Below are positions 24,674 to 30,042 of a DNA stretch of 30,042 bases, piece by piece. Every line of letters starts with the position of its first letter. Position 1 is the stretch's first letter. Under the pieces are notes generated by a model. The model was not told where the DNA came from. It was given only the letters and a program-made list of their open reading frames with translations, and did no database searches. The translations under genes were made by a program, and so were the position numbers. Origin of the DNA: JALYXS01 sp051003795 (GTDB lineage Bacteria > Acidobacteriota > Terriglobia > Bryobacterales > Bryobacteraceae). The stretch lies in contig JBPCKZ010000129.1 of assembly GCA_051003795.1 (NCBI GenBank), forward strand, positions 1 to 30,042. The letters run 5' to 3'.

Positions 24674-25831
24674 TCAGCGAAAGACGCCCGTGTGGCCGAG
24701 CGAATAACGTCCAGGCTGCGGGTACACGCACAATCCATGCGGTCCTTTGCCCACGGGTATGCGCGCGAGCAGGTGGCCATCCGCCGTATCGATCGCATAG
24801 ACCTCGTGATGATACCGGCCGGAAAGCCAGAGCACCTTTCCGTCGGCCGACACGCCGCCCATGTCCGGGCTTCCTCCGCCCGGAAAAACCCATTTGTGAA
24901 TGACTTTGCGAGTGGCGAAATCGATAACGGAAACGCTGCCTTCGTCGCGATTGGAGCAGTACAGGACCTTGGCGTCGCGGCTGGCGTAGAGGCCGTGCGC
25001 GCCGCGGCCGGTCGGGATGAAGTCTACCCGCGCCATGCGCTCCGGATCGATAACGTGAACTCCATCGGCCATCATGTCGGCCACGTAGAAAAGCTTGCCG
25101 TCGGGAGAAGTCTTCACGTCCTGCGGCATGCGTTCGGACTCGACCGGCATGCGCCCGCCGCCGTGGTGGATGCGCTTCCCGGCGCGCGGTCCCGTCACCC
25201 TGTCGACCGGCAGTTTCAGCGTCCCTACCACCGCCCGGGTAGCGACATCGAGCTTCACCAGATCGCCCGAGAATTCGCAGCTCGCGATCAAGTAGCGGCC
25301 GTCCGCGGTGAAATCCATATGGTCCACGCCCCGGCACGGCAAGGGAATGCCGTAGGCGCGCCGCATCGTTTTCGCGTCGTAGAAATCGAGGCGCTTTTCA
25401 CGCTCCGCGACCACGATTCCATACTTGCCATCCGGCGTGTAGTACATATTGTAGGGATCTTTCACCGGAATGGTTTCACCCTTCTTGCCGGTGGCCGGGT
25501 CGATGCGCGTCAAGCTGTCGCCCAGATCGTTCAGCACCCAAAGCGTCTTGAGATCGTAGGCCGGCGTGACGTGCTGCGGCTGGCGACCCACGGCGAAGTG
25601 ATCGACGACTTTGAACGTCTTTGGATCGATGACGTCGACCGTGTTCGATCCGCTGTTAGGAACATAAACGCGCGCGGGGAATTTGCGAACGGCGGGGCTC
25701 AAGCTGCCAGCGGCGGCCTCCGAATAAATGTTGGCCGGATTCAGTACCGGCGGCATGCCGGGCAGGGACGAAGTGGGCGCCGCCCCGAAGGTGATGCACA
25801 AGAATGAAAAAAAACAAATGCGAAGATGCAT
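24674..25831 (-). CDS. Exported YVTN-family beta-propeller protein
   Basis: A 385-residue secreted protein. The signal peptide MHLRICFFSFLCITFGAAP precedes a seven-bladed-type propeller whose blades show the YVTN pattern: RVYVPNSGSNTVDVIDPKTFKV, TLWVLNDLGDSLTRIDPATG, YLIASCEFSGDLVKLDVATR, LFYVADMMADGVHVIDPERM, VLYCSNRDEGSVSVIDFATR and VLWLSGRYHHEVYAIDTADG. The function is unknown; similar proteins are cell-surface or periplasmic. ATG 25831 was chosen because it begins a clean signal peptide; the 87-residue upward extension overlaps the divergent DUF169 gene. A good promoter candidate lies 33-61 bases upstream. No clear Shine-Dalgarno. Confidence 0.88.
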   Translation of the reverse strand: MHLRICFFSFLCITFGAAPTSSLPGMPPVLNPANIYSEAAAGSLSPAVRKFPARVYVPNSGSNTVDVIDPKTFKVVDHFAVGRQPQHVTPAYDLKTLWVLNDLGDSLTRIDPATGKKGETIPVKDPYNMYYTPDGKYGIVVAEREKRLDFYDAKTMRRAYGIPLPCRGVDHMDFTADGRYLIASCEFSGDLVKLDVATRAVVGTLKLPVDRVTGPRAGKRIHHGGGRMPVESERMPQDVKTSPDGKLFYVADMMADGVHVIDPERMARVDFIPTGRGAHGLYASRDAKVLYCSNRDEGSVSVIDFATRKVIHKWVFPGGGSPDMGGVSADGKVLWLSGRYHHEVYAIDTADGHLLARIPVGKGPHGLCVYPQPGRYSLGHTGVFR

Positions 25832-25863
25832 GTGGGGTGAAAGTCGGTGCGATGTCTCTAGCC

Positions 25864-25892
25864 AATGTAGAGGAGATGCATCGAAGTGGCAA
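25864..25892 (-). promoter_or_regulatory. Candidate sigma-70 promoter of the beta-propeller gene
   Basis: On the minus strand TTGCCA (25892-25887) and TACATT (25869-25864) are separated by exactly 17 bases, 32 bases before the ATG at 25831. Confidence 0.5.
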
Positions 25893-25919
25893 CCCGCGTC
25901 GCTGTTACCTTGATTGATT

Positions 25920-26678
25920 ATGCGACTTAACTCCGAAATTGCCGATTCGCTCACTCGGGATCTGCATCTTTCCCAGTCGCCGGTGGCGGTTTGCCTGACC
26001 GATAGCGTTCCGGAAGGCGTCGAAGGATGGTCGGGCCGAGCCCCTGCCGGATGCCGGTTTTGGGAGGAGGCTGCCAACCGCGTGTTCGCCACGTCGGCTG
26101 GCGATCACGGCTTCTGCGCGGTCGGACAATATACCCACAACCTCGACGCGACCCCGGTCACGAGCGCCGATCTCAAGGACGCGCTGAAGATCTTCGCCGA
26201 TTTGACCTACGTTCGCGAACAAGACCTTCAGGCCATTCCCGTGCTGGCTACAAAATCAAAGCATGTGATCTACGGCCCACTGGCGCAGGTTCCTCTCGAT
26301 CCCGATGTTGTATTGCTGTTCGTTCGGGCAGATCAAAGCTTGATTCTTTCGGAAGCCGCGCGTCAATTGGAAGACGGATTTCCGCCCGCGATGGGCCGCC
26401 CAGCCTGCGCGATTGTTCCGCAGGCCGTGAATACAGGCCGTTCGGCGCTGAGTCTCGGCTGCTGTGGCGCCCGGGCTTACCTCGATGTTCTTTCAGGCGA
26501 TGTCGCGCTGTATGCGATTCCCGGCGCCGTGTTGACCCAATTCGCCGAGAGAATCACGGCTCTATCGAACGCCAATGAGATCCTCACGAAATTCCACCGG
26601 ATGCGACGGCAAGATATCGAGGCGGGCGCAAATCCGACAGTCCGGGATTCTTTGATCGTGCTGCAATCCGCCGGGTAA
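25920..26678 (+). CDS. DUF169-family protein
   Basis: A 252-residue soluble protein of the DUF169 family, recognised by the N-terminal SPVAVCLTDSVPEGVEGW, a CRFWEEAANRVFATSAGDHGFCAVGQYTHNL-type block (about residues 45-75, containing two Cys), and SLGCCGARAYL near residue 180 with the family's C-G-A-R phrase. The Cys residues in these blocks could hold a metal or Fe-S centre, but no function is established. ATG 25920 is preferred; the TTG at 25914 would add two residues. It is divergent from the beta-propeller gene and converges on the small DUF6582-like gene with a 4-base gap. Confidence 0.85.
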   Translation: MRLNSEIADSLTRDLHLSQSPVAVCLTDSVPEGVEGWSGRAPAGCRFWEEAANRVFATSAGDHGFCAVGQYTHNLDATPVTSADLKDALKIFADLTYVREQDLQAIPVLATKSKHVIYGPLAQVPLDPDVVLLFVRADQSLILSEAARQLEDGFPPAMGRPACAIVPQAVNTGRSALSLGCCGARAYLDVLSGDVALYAIPGAVLTQFAERITALSNANEILTKFHRMRRQDIEAGANPTVRDSLIVLQSAG

Positions 26679-26682
26679 GACC

Positions 26683-26931
26683 TTATCGCTTGGCGTGCTT
26701 CAATTCGCGCCAATCCGATTCGTTCAAATCAACCTTGAATTTTTTCGCCGCCGCCTGAATTCGTTTCCACGCTTCGTCCCGCTCCGCATCGGTGACGCCC
26801 TCCACCTGGTCGAAGCGCGCCACGGCATTTCGAACGTGGGATGCGTCTTCGAGCGGCTCTTTTCGCTGCTTGGGGAAGGCGTACTGTTTATCCGGGATCT
26901 TGTCGCGATCGTGTTCGTTCAATTTGCTCAT
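26683..26931 (-). CDS. Small DUF6582-like protein
   Basis: An 82-residue charged soluble protein starting MSKLNEHDRDKIPDKQYAF, followed by PKQRKEPLEDASHVRNAVARFDQVEGVTDAERDEAWKRI (given as motif blocks, residues 20-60) and a Lys-rich end. The opening phrase, in which the protein says PDKQYAFP and then LEDASHVRNAVARF, is typical of a small family found widely next to unrelated genes and in phage genomes, named DUF6582 as far as I recall. The function is unknown. The start ATG 26931 has GGAGGAG five bases upstream, an excellent ribosome binding site; the longer frame to 27120 is not needed. Confidence 0.8.
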   Translation of the reverse strand: MSKLNEHDRDKIPDKQYAFPKQRKEPLEDASHVRNAVARFDQVEGVTDAERDEAWKRIQAAAKKFKVDLNESDWRELKHAKR

Positions 26932-26984
26932 AAGCACTCCTCCACGGAACATTTTCGCGCGTTTTTCCCCGCTACACTGATCTG

Positions 26985-28757
26985 ATGCTCGAACGGAAGC
27001 ACGTCCTGTTGCTATGCGCCGCCATGATTTCGTGCAGCCGCCCCAAGTCGAATGCATCGTTCCCATCGATTGAGGAGGAGTTCGTTTACACCACTCTTGC
27101 CTTTTCCCCGGTGAACGCAACCGCGCAGGGCCTCCACAAATATAAGGGTGTCGATCTCGATACGCAGATCGACGATTACTCGCGCCAGTCGATCGATCGC
27201 CAGCGCAATTTCTATAGCGACTTTCAAAAACGGCTCAAGGACGTCGACGCCGGCGGATTGTCCGCCGAAGATCGCGCGGATTTGAAGATCGTGCGGGAAC
27301 AGATTTCGCTCGCATTCATAGCGCTCGATATCGAACGGAACTGGGCGCGAAACCCGACGGTTTACGTCGAAACCGTTGGCAACGCGCTATTCAATCCATA
27401 CGTGCTCAATTACGCCCCGAAACCCGAACGCATCCGCCACATCATCGCGCGGATGAATAAGATTCCCGCGTTTCTCGATGCGCCCAAACGGTTTCTCTTC
27501 AACTCGCCATCGGTCTGGATCAAGGTCGCGCGCGAAGAGAACGAGGGCAACGTCGGCCTGATCGACAAGGTGATTCGTCCCGAAGTTCCCGCCGACCTGA
27601 AATCCGAGTACGACCATGCAGCCGGCGCTGCACTCGACGCATTGCGCGGGTTCGACCGCTTTTTGACGGATGAACTTCCCAAGCGTTCCCGGGGAGAACC
27701 CGCCTGGCGACTCGGCGAAGATCGTTACAACACGAAGTTCAAGTTCGCGCTGGGCACGGACAAGACACCTGGCGAAGTGCTCGCGGCCGCCGAATCCGAT
27801 CTCAAAACGGTCCGCTCGCGAATGCTGGAACTGGCAACGCCGCTGCACGCGAAGATGTATCCGGATCGCAAGGAACATTCGGGCGAATCGGGAGCCGCCC
27901 GCGAGAATCGAATCGTTTCCGAAGTTCTATCGCGAATCGCCGACCGCCACTCCACGCCCGCAAGCTATATCGGCGACGCAAGAGCGGATCTGGCCGAAGC
28001 GGAAAACTTCGTGCGCCACAAGCATCTGCTAACGCTGCCCACGCGCGGCAATTTGCAAGTGATCGAAACTCCGGAATTCCTGCGCGGAATCTATAGCGTG
28101 GGCGGCTTTAACCCGGCTCCAGCATTGGAGCCGCGGCTTGGCGCGTTCTACTGGGTCACCCCGATTCCAAAAGATTGGCCCAAGGAACGGGTCGAATCGA
28201 AGCTGCGGGAGTACAATTTTTTCAAGCTCAAGCTGCTCACGATTCATGAAGCGATGCCCGGCCATTACGTGCAGGGCGAATTCGCCAACGACGTTCAACC
28301 GGAGATCCGGCGCATTTTGCGGACAGTGTACGGCAACACGCCATACGTGGAAGGTTGGGCGCAGTTCGCCACGCAGACAATGCTCGACCAAGGATTTCTC
28401 GACAATTCGCCCGAACTGCGGCTAACTTTTCGGAAGGAAGAACTGCGCGTATTGGCCAATGCGATTATCGATATCCGGCTGCAAACCGGGAAGATGACGG
28501 ACCAGGAAGCTATCGACCTGATGGAAAAGCAGACGTTTCAGGAGCGGGAAGAGGCGGTGGGGAAATTGCAGCGCGCGCAGCTTTCGTCCTGCCAACTGCC
28601 ATCGTATTTTGCCGGCTGGCGCGACTGGGTGGCGGTTCGCGACAAGTACAAAAAGGCAAAAGGGGCCGCGTTCAACGTTTTGGAATTCAACGATGCCGCT
28701 CTCAAGGAAGGCGCGGTGCCGCTGCCCGTGCTCGCGCGATTGCTGAAGGTGGAATAA
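26985..28757 (+). CDS. DUF885-family zinc metallopeptidase, predicted lipoprotein
   Basis: A 590-residue exported enzyme. The N-terminal hydrophobic stretch LLLCAAMISC ends in a lipobox-like cysteine (Cys17), so the protein is probably lipid-anchored. The catalytic zinc site is HEAMPGH (His421, Glu422, His427), and the third ligand is probably Glu456 in YVEGWAQFA. This HExxxGH pattern with the downstream Glu is characteristic of the DUF885 family, which are predicted peptidases. The N-terminal part is helical (about 25-200), with GEPAWRLGEDRYNTKFKFALG before the catalytic half and LPTRGNLQVIETPEFLRG just ahead of it. The C-terminal SYFAGWRDW is also conserved in the family. ATG 26985 is the start; the divergent small gene begins 53 bases away. 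Confidence 0.9.
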   Translation: MLERKHVLLLCAAMISCSRPKSNASFPSIEEEFVYTTLAFSPVNATAQGLHKYKGVDLDTQIDDYSRQSIDRQRNFYSDFQKRLKDVDAGGLSAEDRADLKIVREQISLAFIALDIERNWARNPTVYVETVGNALFNPYVLNYAPKPERIRHIIARMNKIPAFLDAPKRFLFNSPSVWIKVAREENEGNVGLIDKVIRPEVPADLKSEYDHAAGAALDALRGFDRFLTDELPKRSRGEPAWRLGEDRYNTKFKFALGTDKTPGEVLAAAESDLKTVRSRMLELATPLHAKMYPDRKEHSGESGAARENRIVSEVLSRIADRHSTPASYIGDARADLAEAENFVRHKHLLTLPTRGNLQVIETPEFLRGIYSVGGFNPAPALEPRLGAFYWVTPIPKDWPKERVESKLREYNFFKLKLLTIHEAMPGHYVQGEFANDVQPEIRRILRTVYGNTPYVEGWAQFATQTMLDQGFLDNSPELRLTFRKEELRVLANAIIDIRLQTGKMTDQEAIDLMEKQTFQEREEAVGKLQRAQLSSCQLPSYFAGWRDWVAVRDKYKKAKGAAFNVLEFNDAALKEGAVPLPVLARLLKVE

Positions 28758-28816
28758 AATGCGGGCATTGAGTTGGCGGGCTTGCGATACATTGTGATAG
28801 ACAAAGGGGGCTTGTC

Positions 28817-29869
28817 ATGATCAGCAGGAGAGCGTTGATGCTCACTTCCGCCGCGCTTCCAGCGGCGGCCGCGGCGGCTTCGGGCCCGAAAAATATAGTC
28901 GTCGCGAGCGCGAACGGGCTCCGTGCCTGCACGCGCGCGATGCAAACTCTCAAAGCCGCGGGCGACACGCTCGACGTCGTGGTCGCGGGAGTCAACATTA
29001 ACGAGCTCGATCCCGAAGACAACTCGGTGGGCTACGGCGGCCTGCCGAATGAGGACGGGGTCGTCGAGCTCGATGCGTGCGTGATGCACGGACCCACGCG
29101 CCGCGCCGGCTCCGTCGCATCCATCCGCGGAATCAAAACGCCGTCCAATGTGGCCAAATTGGTAATGGAGCGCACCGATCATGTCATGCTCGCGGGCGAT
29201 GGCGCCCTGCGATTCGCCAAGGCGTTCGGATATAAGGAAGAGGACCTGCTGACGGAGAAATCGCGGCTGGCGTGGCTCGTCTGGAAAGAATCGCTGCGCG
29301 ATCCCGGGGGGCATAGCAACTGGATCGGCGGCACGGATTTCAGGAAGGCCGACGCCGACACGCTGGCGTGGGCGCGGGAGGTTGCCGCGCATCCTCCCAC
29401 CGGCACCATCAACTGCCTGGCTCTGAACGCGAAGGGCGAAATGTCCGGTGTCACCACAACCAGCGGGCTGGCCTGGAAAATCCCCGGCCGCGTCGGAGAT
29501 TCGCCAATTATCGGCGCGGGCTTGTTTGTCGATCAAGACGTGGGCGGCGCGGGATCGACGGGCCGCGGCGAGGAGAATATTCGCATCGTCGGCGGACACA
29601 CGATCATCGAGAATATGAGGAAGGGGATGTCTCCTAAGGATGCCTGTCTCGACGCGATGAAGCGTGTCGCCCGCAATTACGGGAACGATCGCGAAAAGCT
29701 CTCGAAGTTCGATTTGAACTATTACGCGCTGCGCAAAGACGGCGAATATGCCGGCGTTTCGCTTTGGAACGGGGTTGTGAGCAACAATAAAGTTCTTCCC
29801 AAGCATTTTGCGGTGAACGATGGCGCGCAAAGCCGTCTCGAAAACTGCGCGTTCCTGCTGGAACGCTAG
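28817..29869 (+). CDS. Glycosylasparaginase (N4-(beta-N-acetylglucosaminyl)-L-asparaginase), Tat-exported
   Basis: An N-terminal nucleophile hydrolase that cleaves the GlcNAc-Asn linkage of glycopeptides. The 350-residue precursor begins with a twin-arginine-like signal SRRALMLTSAALPAAAAA. The autoprocessing site is in PPTGTINCLALNAKGEMSG: Thr197 of GTIN becomes the N-terminal nucleophile of the beta chain. Other family motifs are NELDPEDNSVGYGGLPNEDG, the VTTTSGLAWKIPGRVGDSPIIGAG substrate block and GAGSTGRGE. RBS GGGGG lies six bases before ATG 28817. It follows the DUF885 peptidase by 59 bases on the same strand, so both may degrade glycopeptides in the periplasm. Confidence 0.93.
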   Translation: MISRRALMLTSAALPAAAAAASGPKNIVVASANGLRACTRAMQTLKAAGDTLDVVVAGVNINELDPEDNSVGYGGLPNEDGVVELDACVMHGPTRRAGSVASIRGIKTPSNVAKLVMERTDHVMLAGDGALRFAKAFGYKEEDLLTEKSRLAWLVWKESLRDPGGHSNWIGGTDFRKADADTLAWAREVAAHPPTGTINCLALNAKGEMSGVTTTSGLAWKIPGRVGDSPIIGAGLFVDQDVGGAGSTGRGEENIRIVGGHTIIENMRKGMSPKDACLDAMKRVARNYGNDREKLSKFDLNYYALRKDGEYAGVSLWNGVVSNNKVLPKHFAVNDGAQSRLENCAFLLER

Positions 29870-29903
29870 GAACCGGGCGAAAGCGAACAAAAGTTTGAAA
29901 TTT

Positions 29904-29932
29904 TTGGAATGCGCGCAAAAATACGCCATAAT
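29904..29932 (+). promoter_or_regulatory. Candidate sigma-70 promoter of the cytochrome gene
   Basis: TTGGAA (29904-29909) and CATAAT (29927-29932) are spaced by exactly 17 bases in a locally AT-rich gap, 30 bases before the ATG at 29963. Confidence 0.6.
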
Positions 29933-29962
29933 ACTGAGTTGGTTTAAGGCCGAGACAGCTTA

Positions 29963-30042
29963 ATGCCGCAGATTTTTCACTACAGCACGAACACTCTTTC
30001 GAAGATCAGCATCGTAGCCGCGGTTTTGATTCTGGCGGGGGC
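29963..30042 (+). CDS. N-terminus of a probable ActA-like multiheme cytochrome c (alternative complex III), cut by window edge
   Basis: Only 26 codons are present: MPQIFHYSTNTLSKISIVAA and then VLILAGA. The phrase IFH-x-STNTLS followed at once by a membrane helix matches, from memory, the N-terminus of the cytochrome c3-like pentaheme subunit (ActA) that opens alternative complex III operons in acidobacteria and Bacteroidetes. The heme motifs would be beyond the window, so the call cannot be confirmed. No strong Shine-Dalgarno; a good promoter lies 30 bases upstream. Confidence 0.55.
   Translation, partial: MPQIFHYSTNTLSKISIVAAVLILAG

Noticed and set aside
24692..25807. Long plus-strand open frame opposite the beta-propeller gene
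   Set aside because: It is an antisense shadow in high-GC DNA; the minus strand has a signal peptide and clear YVTN repeats.
28538..29929. 463-codon minus-strand open frame opposite the glycosylasparaginase gene
   Set aside because: The plus strand encodes a well-conserved enzyme; the reverse frame has no recognisable features.

Overview
The window looks like chromosomal DNA of a high-GC, Gram-negative acidobacterium, probably of the Bryobacterales/Solibacter type. This is inferred from gene content: a very large TonB-dependent receptor with an N-terminal carboxypeptidase-regulatory-like domain, a CBM9-like secreted protein, a HAF-repeat PEP-CTERM protein, a secreted DUF885 metallopeptidase, a HipA-like/DUF3037 remnant, and what appears to be the start of an alternative complex III operon. 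No phage, insertion sequence, CRISPR, tRNA or rRNA was seen.

Layout. 1-1938 (+): the end of prmC, then dinB. 1939-2569 (-): a decayed deiodinase-like thioredoxin-fold gene. 2671-7012 (-): dnaG, rpoD and an ABC ATPase, a replication/transcription cluster without rpsU. 7067-8294 (-): a PEP-CTERM HAF protein and a small unknown protein. 8315-12540 (+): a DegT aminotransferase, a CBM9-like protein, acetyl-CoA synthetase and a small exported protein, tightly packed. 12541-12632: paired short palindromes. 12633-13640 (-): galE. 13650-16388 (+): a ThDP enzyme and a crotonase overlapping by ATGA, then a small coiled-coil protein. 16385-17785 (-): a GT39-like membrane glycosyltransferase. 17817-19456 (+): a YprB-like exonuclease-TPR protein and a small membrane-anchored protein. 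19459-24103 (-): a TonB-dependent receptor followed by a DUF3179 gene. 24097-24665 (-): a HipA-like/DUF3037 pseudogene. 24674-25831 (-): a secreted YVTN beta-propeller. 25920-26678 (+): DUF169. 26683-26931 (-): DUF6582-like. 26985-29869 (+): a DUF885 lipoprotein and a glycosylasparaginase. 29963-end (+): the N-terminus of a probable ActA-like multiheme cytochrome.

The standout is the DUF3179 gene at 19459-20694 (-). Its reading frame is open for 411 residues apart from one TGA. That TGA sits exactly where the family carries the first Cys of its conserved Y-C-x-L-C motif, giving Y-U-T-L-C. Nine bases after the TGA the mRNA can form a perfect 6-bp hairpin with a GGUCU loop, which resembles the bacterial SECIS element of E. 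coli fdhF. I read it as a candidate selenoprotein with a UxxC redox-type motif that automatic annotation would split into two genes or call a pseudogene. The true pseudogenes in the window decay through several frameshifts and deletions, which this gene does not show.
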